This document shows positions 33,200 through 46,400 of a stretch of DNA of 64,000 nucleotides, piece by piece (within the stretch, counting starts at the first letter, position 1; each line of letters opens with the position of its first letter). The position numbers and the translations under genes were made by a program. This DNA comes from Chimonanthus salicifolius (lineage: Eukaryota > Streptophyta > Magnoliopsida > Laurales > Calycanthaceae), in assembly GCA_013350335.1 (NCBI GenBank), contig CM023534.1:15222302-15286301 (forward strand). Direction: 5' to 3'. Below the pieces are notes generated by a model. It ran no database searches and was not told the DNA's origin. It saw only the letters and a list, made by a program, of their open reading frames with translations.

Positions 33200-33659
33200 G
33201 TTTTTCTAAGGGATGGATATCAAACAGATCGATGTGAAATTTAGATGCATGAAGGTTTCGATTCATGAGAGATGAGTTCTATTGCTGAAAATGACAAGCC
33301 CTAAAATCCATGTGTTTCCATCTATAATTTTATATTTGAAAGAAGAAAATACAACATAAGATATCTTCCATAGAAATTCATTTCATTTTCTCCACCCAGT
33401 TATAAGTATCCAAGGTCATAACTAAAAGAACACTGATTCCAGGATTCTAATTTACTTTGTCCTTGAACTATCTTTCCTTAATGATGATGATGATCAGGAC
33501 TAATAATGATTACACAAGTGATAGACAATGGAGTGACGGATTTTCTACTCTATGATAAGGCAAAATGGAAAAGTAGAACTAAAAAAATCAACTCTAAGTA
33601 GATGGGACTTTGGCACTTCACGATGATGATGACATTTATGAGGCCCTCCATAAGGCTGG
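33200..33659. other. Intergenic, nothing firmly recognised
   Basis: Short GATGATGAT runs at about 33482 and 33622 may be tails of decayed SINE family C copies. Confidence 0.4.
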
Positions 33660-33810
33660 AGATTGGAGATGAAGCATCTCATCATCATAATTATGATTTA
33701 GCAAATTGTTTCCAACGGCAGATTTCCTATCCGACACCCATAAAACTTGAACCCACAATCTTGATACTATAACAACAAACATTTACCAGTTCCGCTCTAA
33801 CCTTTAGAAT
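33660..33810 (-). mobile_element. SINE family C, minus copy
   Basis: On the minus strand: AAGATTGTGGGTTCAAGTTT (B box), then GCTAAATCATAATTATGATG ATGAGATGC at the tail. The order matches 21805-21985. Confidence 0.6.
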
Positions 33811-34461
33811 CACTAGCTCTTGAGATGGGACCTGAAATCTAATTAAAAACCCAGGCACCAAAATCCCAAAGACATTCTGAAGTCCATGTCCAAGAGAGAG
33901 TGAGAACATATGTAGAGAAGTCTTGGGCACTAGATTGCTCAACAAAAAAGATTGTGTGCATCCAAGAACCCAAATGGGACGTCTAAGAACCTAGACGCCA
34001 GGATTCCAAGGATATAATATCACATGTCTAAGCATTATCCAAATATCATAAACCTCATTAGGAAGTATCTGAAAGTGCCAATGTCTATGCACAAAAATAG
34101 ACGCTGTTGAAATTGGAAAACCAAGATGTAAGTGTTGTAACTCGATCAGATCATGATATTATCTAATGCAGCTTTAAATCATAAGAGAAACCAAATGATG
34201 AAGCATCTCATATCCCATGCAAATATCTGCAATCAATCATTCAATACGGTTGTAGTTCATGTATCCTCTTTTGCCCATGGGTATCATCTCTCATCATGCA
34301 CTCCACTACCCGAAGTAAAGGGAAAACAACAAAATGTAACCACTGGTAAAATAGAGGATAATCACTAGAAGTTTTACAAGAAAATCCAATGAAAGACACA
34401 TTCTCAGCCAAAAAAATCACAGAAATGCCCTTTCAGATGAGATGAATAATGCTTAAATGCC
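33811..34461. other. CDT1 3' flank
   Basis: The CDT1 3' UTR lies at the upper end of this stretch. No unambiguous poly(A) signal or other gene was found. Confidence 0.45.
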
Positions 34462-37400
34462 TTAATTGCAGTCAATAAACTTAGCTTCTGCAATCCTTTC
34501 AAGTATGGAGTTTGGATCTGATGATTTTCTGATACTGCAGGCAGTGACAAACAAAGATGTCAATGAATTTGGAAGAGGAACACAGTTACAAAGCAAGTAA
34601 AGCTTCCAGGGACTGATGTATGGGAAAAAATACCCCTGATAAGGTTAGGCCTATTTGATGTCTCCAAAATTATAGATGGAAAAGTTTATGGATAATTGAA
34701 TCGGTAAATAGGGATCCATGCCAGAGCAATTTTCTGTTTGCTTGTGCATCTCTGACACTTTGTTCTCGCACCTCTGGTGCTTTTCTTTTATTAATATGAT
34801 TAGCACTTCAAAAAAAAAAAATGGATCCATGCCAGAGCAATTTTCATCACCAGTGCTTGGGAGCAAAAAATGCAAACAAGAGACTCCATTATGGATCCCT
34901 TTATCCATGTTTCAAGCTCCTCGTACAAAAGGGTAGTTAGCCTTGGGTGTATTACTCACAAAAGGGACAATGCCATGGACCATCAAAAAACACCAGCTAA
35001 AATGTCAGCTGGAGTTGGTCATACATATGGAAGTTCTTTTTTATCCCAACATATAGGGAGAAGGCAAACCATCAAATTTCAACAAAATTTTCAAGTATTG
35101 ATCTCAAGTCTCAACAATGACAAGGCCTCAACAACCCCAAAATCTTATTCCATGACTTATCTTGGGGACAGCAGACTAAAGTGTGAATTTGAATCTCTGC
35201 ATATCACAGTGGCTGCCAATGGCTTCGGCCAATTGTGCCTTTGTCACTTAAATGCATAAAAAAAATGCATGCATTTAAACATCTAATAGATACAGATCAT
35301 TTTCTTTCAAGAGAGAACAAGTATATACAGCTCAAAGAACTATAAATGTACATACTTGTATTTGATGCAAGGATGCCTACTTCTAACAAATCCCTTTCCA
35401 GTACAGCCAGCCTTAAATGGGTCAATCCTTACTCGAGAAATGGTTACAAGACCAAATTACTTCAAAGAAATTATAAAAAAAAAACACTTTGGAAGAACCA
35501 ACTAATCCAGGCCTAGGTCCAAGGCAGCTTAAAATTATATACAGGTTGGGCTCTGCCACACCAATTAAATGCATCTTGCTTAGGCTGGATGTGGGTCCAG
35601 TGCAGCTGGCCCAATTGGAGCGCTCAATAACCAACCTCATTTAGTAATACATCCAGATAGCCACCCAGAAATTAACAATTGAATTAAATCTCAATCAGAG
35701 CCTAGGTCCAATCTGACTCAAAAACTAGGCACTTGGGACATTTAGCTTGAGAGTTCAAAACTTGCAAATCATAGTTTGGAAACTTCTAACTCAGACTTGC
35801 CTGGGACTTGCATCATGTTGAGATTTTAGATTGAGTCTGGTCAGAATCATCAAGTCTTAGCCCAGAATCAGCCCAGTCCCTTAGCAGTTGTCGCATAAAG
35901 ACAAATAGGCCATGTCAAGCAAGTCTAATTACCTAAAGATAAACCTTTCATGTATTCTAGGTATCCAACGTTTTAAGATTAAATTTATATTTCAGATGAT
36001 GCAGGAACATTCGGATCATTACTCATCCTTTCACCCTGTTCACAACAAGGATGATGAAGATGAAGATGATGATGCTGATAATGTGCACTTACTAATAGAG
36101 ACAATCTCCACTGGACACTGTCTTTCTGCAAATCCAGTCTGGAACTAGTTCTTCCAATAGCTCCAGTTGCTCTTCAACTTCTCCTGCAATGTAGATGCAT
36201 CAAAAATGAAATCATCTAAATCAAGCGAAATATGAATATGAAGCTTAACACCACATATATTCTAGCTACCTGTCTCAACAATATCAAAATTGTTCATGAT
36301 TATTTTGTGAACAAGTTCCTGCTTTGTGATGGAGGATCCATGGGTAGACTGAAATATCACACGAACAGTATTGAAGAGGTCCGGCAAGCAAATGAGCATC
36401 TGTTCGTGCTTTGACAAACCAGCTTGGTTCTGTTCCTGGAAAACTTGAATTGGGAAGTTACTTTTGCAACAAATAATACAAACTTGAGCATAAATATCAC
36501 ATCTTTAAAAGCTAGTAAAAGTAAGGACCAGGCACATAGACTAGGGAACTTGCTAACAGTTCAAAGTCACTTTAGTTTCAACAGTATAAAAAACCATCAC
36601 AGCCACTTAAGAACCACCTCAAAATTTGGAAAGATGATTATCAGATTGATTGATTTCTCATATCGTCAAAAGAAAAGCTTCCACCTTTTTTATTTAAACG
36701 ATGACAGTAAATTTTTCCCTAGGAAAAAAAAAGACCAGAAAAATGAAGAAACTAAAAAAGGCCCATAGATGAGAGAAACTACAAAAGGCCCACAGACTAA
36801 GTTCTCAAGGAAGAACACTTGCCTAAAGTAACCATGAAAGTACATCTACTGTCATAAATTAGTTAAAGCAATGAAACATTAACAAGGATTTGCACAGAAC
36901 TTGGGTTTAAAGTGCAGCTTTTGGGGGAAAAGAAGAAAACAATCCAACATTACAAATAGCTATCAAGAATCTTATGTTTGGTGAATGTAGCATACATGTA
37001 AGATATCAGGACAATTTATCTACTGGAACTTCCTGCAGTGGATATACTGAGACTATCGTATCAGTCAATATTTTCCATCAATGGGAGGACTTCACAGAAT
37101 GACAACTGTAAAAAAAAAAATTCTGTATCAAAAATTAGAATTTCCCCTATATTTCTCCTGTCCTTTTTTTCGAAGTAAGCAGTGTGACTCAAATTCACAA
37201 CCTTTGTAATTGCATATGAGCATTTAACAAGGTGCCACAAGCTCAAGTGCTTCCTAAATTTTTCCTATTAGTGACTAAAGATACAACAGAGGCTACTGCG
37301 ATCCAAGATTATATAGAACAAACAAGTTCAATAAAACAAGATAAAGAAAGGCAAGAATCAATATCTGCTGCGAGAGTAAAGAATTCCTCCAATCTATAGC

Positions 37401-40400
37401 TAGGATCATTTGATTGTGAAGTTCTCGAGGTACAGCCCATCCACAGCTAGACACAACAGCCAAAGATAATGTTTAAACAAATTGAATACATTTATTAATA
37501 GAAAATGCTTGATAAATGAGGATGTCTATAACATGGATACTTCATCTCCACATATCCTAAGATTTAGTGATACAAGTTAGACCCGAATGAGATATGCATC
37601 AGCAGCTTCATAATATTAATCAAACACATTATAAAAACTAATTGACAAAAATGGAAAATATTTTAGTAACAAAAACAGTGAACTTATATTCATGTCCACA
37701 TATCCTAAGATTTAGTGATTAAATGATGTCTCATACTTAGGCTTGACTTAAAAAATTATACAAGTAAAAAATAGTCAACCAAAAATCGACTTGATCAAAT
37801 CACTCTAAGCAGAGTTTTTAAAGATCCAAATTTTCAAAGATATTCAGTTTCTATTGGGTTCATCTGAATGGATGGCAATGCACAGGTATAGGTGCGTTTG
37901 AAAAAGCCAGAGCTTTAATTGGGAGTACATCAAAGTAATTAAGGTATGCTTCAAAAGGGCCCCAAAAATCAACAGTAAATGATGCTGCATTTACAATTTA
38001 TCAAGTGTGTTATCCACTGATGGATGTTAAACAAGTTTGGGACCCAGTGAAATATGGATCCAATCCACAAGGGTCATGGATGTGGAGGAGGCAGCAAATG
38101 GAGTCCAGATGGACCCACCAACACTGAGCTGAACATTTTTGGTGTGGATGTCAGTGGGTAGGGGGAGAGAGGTCTGCGTATTAAGGTTATTGAACAAACT
38201 GTGTCAGAGAGTGGACCCACCCTCTGAGGTGGAACAAAGGGATCAACATATATAAAATCATGTCATAAACGACTTCCAAAGTGTGTCTTGTTAGATCATT
38301 CTAACCCCTGATTTTTTAGCATCAAAGTCACACCAGTGGAAAAATATTTATAACTTTTGCAGTCAATCTAAGTGTAAGAATGATCCGAAGAGTTGTCTAG
38401 CCAGATTTGAGTGGATGCGGATGGGTAGGGGGAGAGAGCTTGAGCATGCAGTGTCAAGAGTGAGCCCACCCTCTGAGGTGGGAGAAAGGGATCAAGAGAT
38501 ACAAAATGATGTGGTAATCAACTGTACAAAGTTTGCCCCATCACATCATTGCAAGCCAGGTTTAGAATTCAAAAGGCAAAGTGGTGCGTGGAGCGGTTTG
38601 GATTGATCATTTCATGGGGCCCCATTTATAGACCACAGACTCAAATAAGATTCATGTTTCCCATGTATGTGTACCTAAGCCAATGGTCGCCTGCACTCCA
38701 GTCTGCAGCTTGACCTTTTTTTTGTGTTGAAAAATTCACAATTCTATTCAATGAAAAGGAGAAGGTACGGGATATGAGATATACACTAATCCTCCAGATT
38801 GATGGGATAATAGCTTAGACAATGATGATGATGACATTGATACTGATCCTCTACAAAAAGACAAAAGAAAAAAAAATCAATATTCATTAAGGCAGTGTGC
38901 GGCTTGACTAAGCTGAACAGTACTCAATTGGACCCACCTAGATTAGTTTCAATGCATGGGGTTGAGTGGGTTGCAAAGATCCAAGTTAGAAAATGGCCCA
39001 ACAAAATGAACTCAATCAGATTGATCTAGTATCATTTTCAATGTTAAAATGAATAGATGCATAATACTTGTTACCTTTCAAAAAAAAAAAATGAATGATT
39101 ACTCGTATGAGTACTCATTGAAAAATTATTGTAATAAATGGATGAATCTTAAGAGATAACCGTGAGATCTAATAGATCTTATTTAACTTATTTAGAGACC
39201 AATCCATGCAAAAACAGATCCACAATCCATTAGGCAAAGCCTACCTCACTGAGTTGAGCAAATGGATCCATGGACTCCCACACAAGCAATCAGCCTCATT
39301 TACTTACAAGGGTTGAACCCATACATTATCAAGTATCACCACGCACTTAGGTAGACTGGCCATGGCAGTCTCCAATATAAACCATATAGGCAATGTTATG
39401 CAAGCCATTCAAAATGGGGCCCATGGAGGCTGGTCATGGCAGTCTCCCTAATGCTTTCAAATGGGCAAAGGGACTGAGGCGTCCCCTATGGAGAATGATC
39501 AATACGGTAAGGGAGGTTAGAGAATTGGCTGCAAGGATGGATGTATATTTTGTTAAGGTTGGTCGCTCAACTAATGGAGTGGCAGACTATTTTGCCAAAT
39601 TGAAAATCCGCAATCATTTCCCGGGCATCTTTTTCTTATGATATTTATTGTTTTTTTGTTGTACCATTGTATTGATTTTCTATTATTTGTTGTTTTTCGG
39701 GTTTTGTGGTATAATCCTTTTAGACCATGTTCTTTGTATATGTACTTTTCTTTTTTAATGAATTTCACTGTTAGTGCTCAAAAAAAAATGGGGCCCATGG
39801 ATCCCCACTTGAATTGGCTTCCTACCAAATTTGATCCCATTCCGAGATAAACCAACTCAATGTTGTGAAAAATCGAATCTTATCGTAAAATCGTTATACA
39901 TCTTGAACCGTAAATCGTAGAACCGTAAGATTCATAGGTGATTTCCCTCATAAATATTTAATATATGAAATAACGTAAAATATATGTAAAATGTAATAAT
40001 ATAAGCAATTCTCTAACTTTCTTTCAATATTAAGTGAATATTATATAATTAGTTCATTTTAGATCAAATTTCAATGCTCCAACTCCAAAAGTATAAGCTC
40101 AATATATAATCAAACTATACTGTGAAAAGTCAATAATGAACTAAAAAATCCTCAAAAAATCGAAAGGTCTTAAATGCCCATCAACTCTAACCTTAAAAAC
40201 CATTAAAACAAAATGTTTCATACTTTCACACTCCTAATAACCCCATAATTCCATTATTTATACAAATCGTAAGATTTACTAATAAATCCAAATCGTTCCT
40301 CTTATCATATCGTATGAATCGTAAGATACGAATCGCGTATGTTAAGATTTTAACAACAATGAACCAATTCTTGGATTGAAAACCCAGGTTTGCTTTTGCA

Positions 40401-43400
40401 TCCTAGGACCATTTTATCTTCCGGGCCAACAAAAAATACTAGAAGTAATGTAATCAACCAAGTTTTTTATGTCCCTCCATCCAAGCATAGAACATGAAAA
40501 CTCACCCATCCCATGTATTGGAACCCTTCCAGATGGAGCCTAGGCAAAATTGCCTACACAAACATTACATTATAATACAGAAAAAGTAGCTTGTAAGAAC
40601 ATACCGATTGTATAACTGTTGCAGAAGATTTAGTATACTCATTCTCCAGATGAACTCCTTCAGGCACTGCAACTTGAACACTAGTATTGCATTCATCTCC
40701 ATCATTTTCAGTAACATGTGTGATCAGGTTTGAATCACTTTCTGTTTTCAAGGATGAGGAAAACAACACCCTCCTTGGAGCCATATTACTTGATATCACA
40801 GTCGCCACAGCAGCATTGTCATGAGGACTAGGCATCAATCTTTTTGGTGTAGCTTGGGTCGGTGTTTCTGACAACTTAGCAGGAGTTGAAAAATGGGAAG
40901 GTTTTGTAGGAGTTTTTTCAGAAAAATTGGGATTCCTATAGCAATCTTGACTGAAAACCAATTCGACAGGGGATTTGGTGTCAGCATAAGAAGAAGAAAA
41001 GGTATCCTTTTTCATAGGGCTTCCAATATCATGGTGGCTTCCAGTAGTAGTGGTGAGTTTGGTGATTGATGAGAGCAGAACTGGGGAGTCCAATAGTGGA
41101 GTCTTCTCTGTTTCTGCTAACATTTTCTTAGAGAATTGCCCGGAAAAAAATTGAGATAAATGGGAGGCATTCGTCAAAGACACGAACTCCGAAGAGGTTG
41201 GATGAGGTAATTCTGAAGATGATCTTTGAGTCCATGATTGAAGTAGTATGTCATTGTTTCTTTGGTTGAATGGCTCTGGCAGCGATGCCTCCGGGATGTT
41301 ATTGCCCTGATCTCCAAGGGAAAATCATGATTTAGAAACAAATTTAGAAAGAAAAGACCAATCAGTTCTTCCTTTCGTTAGTTAAATAAAATGCTTACGT
41401 TGTCAATTCAAACACAACACAAACAAGAAATAATTAAGAGGAGCTACTGATATAAGGCTCAGTTTGAGGCCAAAATGAAAGGGAATTGTAAGTTCACAAA
41501 TGACCCAAGAGTGTATTTTTTTCTGGTTAAAAAAACTAATTTGGCAATTAAAAAAAAAGGTAAACTTAAAATTCAAAACTACTTAATAAAATCAGACGTA
41601 GCGAATTGAGCGTCGGTTCTACTATTGGTGGAGCAACACAATTGTATTAATGGTTCTGCAGCATGCAAAAAAGGCATGTATTCTTTCTACCACTATTACT
41701 GAAAGAAGCAAATTCCAGTTTTCTTATTCATTTGTCAATTCAGTTCTTCACACCATATGTAGCCCTCATTTGCATGAAGCAGAAGCAGGACCTGTGAAAG
41801 AATGGGTAGTTCTCAAATGTAAGAAAAGACAATGACGGAGAAACCATAAGCAAGTTTCTGATAAGAGAATGGCCCTTTAGGAAGAAGGCACTTGTTTTAG
41901 GCTTTACACCAGCAGAGGGATGAGTAGATTTTGTCTCCTGTAGGAAAACCAATCCAATATTCTTGTGTAATTAAATCTTTCAAAAATCTTCTTTTCTCCA
42001 GGCCCCTAATGCCTCTAATATTCCAGCATAAGACTTCCATTTTTCAAAATTGTTTGAAAAAATCTCTCAATGTTCAAGACCCTCTGAATATCACCTTCTT
42101 CTCTTCTCACCTCTGTCAATTACAGAGGTTGACAATCCTTTCAATTCCCCGGTTCCTTTCCTTTGATTCTTATTCTTATTCACTCCTGGTGTAAACAAGC
42201 AAAAGACACCAAATTTTGGTGGGGACTGTCGCCAGGCTCCGGCATGAGGTCTCAAGCATTGATGAAGTGCAATGATTTTGCCTACCCTTCAAGGGAGACA
42301 CATGGTGTCAGTTTGCATGGAGGTGGATGAATCTTCCAATTCAGAATGCAAGTCAATTAATGAGGATTCAAAGGGATTGGAGGTGGCGATTCATCTTGAA
42401 GCAGTGTTTCTCGAGAACGAAAGAAGAGGAAGAGAACAAAAGACAGTAAAGACCTTCTGGAAACTGCTTTTGAAGGGGGTTGGTAGGGTACTTAACCATA
42501 AGCATGCGGGATCATTTTCCTTGGATGTGGGAGAGAGGCAGAGTCCTTCCAGGCCTTGATAAGATTCCCTTGTTGATTGAGACAATAAACTCTATTGGGC
42601 CTCTTGTTTCAGGCCCAGATTGCAATAAGAAGCCCAGCCAATTAAAGTTGGGCCTAAGCCCATTATAAATAAAGCATCAAACAAAAGTTTTACAGGTATT
42701 CTGGACGCTCCTTTAGAAGAATACTTAAACCCAGAGCTTAAAAAGCTAGATGGGGTATCTGACGAAGATACTCTAGAATGTGAACTTCATGAAAAAATTG
42801 ATTCTCTGTTGGATTTTTCCAAGGTGATCAAAAGGAACTGCATAATCTGTTCACAGCTAACAATTTGGATAGTAATAGAGGAGTGAATAAAATAAGAATC
42901 GAAGGAAAGGAACCAGGGAATTGAAAGGATGGTCAACCTCTGTCGATTATACGGGAGGTAATAGGAGGTCATATTCTGAGGTTCTTGGACATTCGTAAGG
43001 CTTTTTGGAACAATTTTGAAAAACGAAAGTCTTATACATCAATATTAGAGGCATCAGGGGCCTGGAGAAAAGAAGATTTTTGAAAGACTTATTTACACAA
43101 AGAAAAATGGATTAGTTTCCACAGGAAACAAAATCTACTCATCTCTCTGCAGAAGCTCTTAAATATTAGGGGAGGAAGTATTACTTGAGAAGGTGTTGCA
43201 GTGGAAACAGTAGGTCTTTCTGGTGGTTTGTGGATGGGCTGGAACCAAAGGAGTTGGAACTGATATCTTCAACAAATGGATCCTTTGCACTGGCAACAGA
43301 ATTTAAGATTAAATCGTCTGGACCTAGATCCGCTTGCATTATAGTCTATGATCCCACAGATTACAGGAAGGAAGAATTTTGGGCTGAACTTGAATCTCTG

Positions 43401-46400
43401 TCTGAATCATGGACATGTTCTTGGTTTATCAGAAGTGATTTTAATACGCCAGGTTCGCTTCTGAAAGATCTAATGGAGGACATTCTACTACAAGCATGAG
43501 GAAAATGTCAGAGTTCATCTTTGAATGCAACCTGATTGATGGTCCAATACAAGGGAGTACATTCACTTGGTTCAATGGGAAGTCTCCATCAATAAAATCT
43601 AAGCTGGATGGATTCCTATAATCGGATGGCTGGTATGCAAGTTTTCTGGGTCCTCTTGTTAGTGCATTGCTAAGAATTATCTCTGACCCTTCACCATTGA
43701 CCCTAGATTCTGGTGCAGTGGAGTTGGGTCCTTTACCCTTCAGATTTGAAAATTCATGGCTCCATCACCAGGATTTTGTTTCTATGGTGAATTATTGGTG
43801 GGCTGAGACTGACGTGCAAGGATGAGCAGCCTATGGGTTTGAGAAAAAGTCAAGATATGTTAAAGAGAAGCTAAAGGCATGGAAGAAAATAGTTTTCGGA
43901 AAGGAGGGTGATAAAAAGAAACGACTCCTATATTCAGACCTGGAATCTATTGGAAGATGAGCATCCTCTTTCTAGTGAGAAAGCTCAACAAAAGGTTGAA
44001 GCACAAAAGGAACTGGAGAAGATTCTTAGAAGAGAAAAGATTGTGTGGAGACAAAGATAGCTTATGGTTGAAAAAAAAAAGGTGATCAGACATTGCTTTT
44101 TTCATCACTTAGCTAGTGCTAGAGAGAAAAGGAACTTCATTACTAGGCTGAAAGTTGGTTGCAGAGTCCTTGAAGAATGAGATTGAGACAGAGGTTGTCA
44201 ATTTCTTCAAAACACTTTATGCTCAACAAAATATCCTATGGCCTTAGCTGGATGGGATAGATTTTTTGGGGGTTCTATTGGACAAAAGTTCAGAAGAAGA
44301 GGTACACAAAGCTATTTCGGAAGCCGATAGAGAGAAAGCACCAGGCCCAAATGGTTCCCCAATGGCTTTTTATTAACATTGTTGGGATTGTATTAAAGGT
44401 GATATTTTGGCTGTTTTTGCAGAATTTCATCAGAGGAGCAAATTTCAATAAGGTATGAATTCATCACTTTTATCCCAAAAGAAGGTGCCATGGAACTTCG
44501 AAATTCAGGCCGATCAGTCTAGTGAGTAACCTCTACAAAATTATAGTGAAGGTTCTAGCTAATAGACTTGAATAAGTCTTGCATCCAATCACTTCCAAAT
44601 TTCATGGAGCTTTTGTCAAAAGGAAACAAATTCTTGATGGCATTCTCATAGCGAACGAGTGTCTGGATTCAAGATGGGGAGCCTGGTTTGGTTTGCAAGG
44701 TGGATCTAGAAAAGGCGTATGATCATGTGGATCACTCTTAGTGTAACGACCCGTCCCGCTAGCACAATATTGTCCGCTTTGGGCCTACACACGGACCCGC
44801 ACGGCTTTGCTTTGGCGAGCCAACCCACTGTTGCTCCCAAAAGGCCTTGTGCTAAAAGGAGGAAGGACACTACTTATATACCAGGGAACTTCCAATGCCA
44901 CTAGCAATGTGGGACTTTTTTGGGGGAGGGTATTACAATCTACCCCCCTTAAAGCCAGAGCTGGCCCCGGCTCTGAACACACAACAACCAAGCCCACACC
45001 CTCAGGCAGAGAGTTGAACCAGCTCTGATACCATTTGTAACGACCCGTCCCGCTAGCACAATATTGTCCGCTTTGGGCCTACACATGGACTCGCACGGCT
45101 TTGCTTTGGCGAGCCAACCCACTGTTGCTCCCAAAAGGCCTTGTGCTAGAAGGAGGAAGGCCACTACTTATATACCAGGGAACTTCCAATGCCACTAGCA
45201 ATGTGGGACTTTTTTTTGGGCAGGGTATTACACTTAGACCATCTAAGCTTTTGGCCTATTCCTTGTCAATAGTCTAACCACTTCCCAATAAAGCAATATC
45301 AAACTCCCGGATCGACCTGATACCAACACCCCCTTCCTCTACTGATTCACATACCTAGGACCAAGATACCAAATGAAGCTTTCTTTTATCCCTATCATAA
45401 TTCCACAAAATCTTTTTTGAATGCTTTCCACTTTGTTGATAACTGCCTACTAGACATTTAAAGACACACAGAAAATATACTGGGAGACTAGAGAGGACAG
45501 ACTTAATAAAGATAATCCTTCCTATGCTCCATATTAACCCATTAGTTAACTTTTAAGAAAGTTAATCTTCAACCCCAAGCAAATCTGAAACTACAAAAGA
45601 ATCGCCTTTACCACCTTCAACTCCTCATCTGCCTTAAGAAACAAAATAGTATCATCTGCATACTGCAGATAAGTTATCTCTAGATCAGTATGTTCTACAT
45701 GAAACCCATGAATCAGACCCCGAGAAGAGGCAACATGTAACATAAGATGAAGGGCCTCCGCTACCATTAACATATAGGTAAGGAGATACAGGATCCTCTT
45801 GTCTAAGTCCCCTCTCCATTTTCAAAAACAATTCAAACTTCCATTAACCACAATAGATAGGTGAGCCGATGCTACACAAGAATAAATCCATTTTCTCCAG
45901 CAATCACCAACGCCCATTCTTTGCATCACAAACTCAAGGAAAGACCAATCTACCCTTTGAAAATCCAGTTTACAAACAATTCTTGCTTCCCCTGAAATAA
46001 ATTTAGAATGCAAACTTTCATGCGCCACCACAATGGAATCTACGATCTACCTCCTTTCTAGAAAATCACTTTGTTTAGGTGAGATAAGACTAGGAAGCAC
46101 TGCTTTCAACCGATTTGCCAATGCCTTCACTAAAATTTTATAGGAGTTTCGAAGAAGAGAAATAAGACGAAAGTCATTTAACTCAACTACTCCAGCTTTT
46201 TTAGGTACCAATGTGATAAAAGATGCTCCCAAATCTTTGGAGATTATGCCCCTGTCAAAGAACTCATGAACAAACACTAAACCATCTAGCTTGACCATGT
46301 CCCAAAAATATTTGAAAAATATAATTGGATAACCATTTGGGCCCAGAGCTCTATCTTCCCCCAATTGCCAAACTGCACTTTTCACCTCCTCATCTTCAAA

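Noticed and set aside
34870..35259. 129-codon plus frame in CDT1 intron 6
   Set aside because: Antisense to CDT1, no recognisable motif, and the start overlaps a LINE target duplication.
35912..36148. Frame with acidic DEDEDDDAD run
   Set aside because: It is a GAT/GAA repeat tract antisense to CDT1 exon 6.
37061..37246. Candidate missing CDT1 exon (T-tract, then EVLPLMENID)
   Set aside because: Reads into TGA without a usable donor and only weakly resembles the ILPE-LLQS segment.
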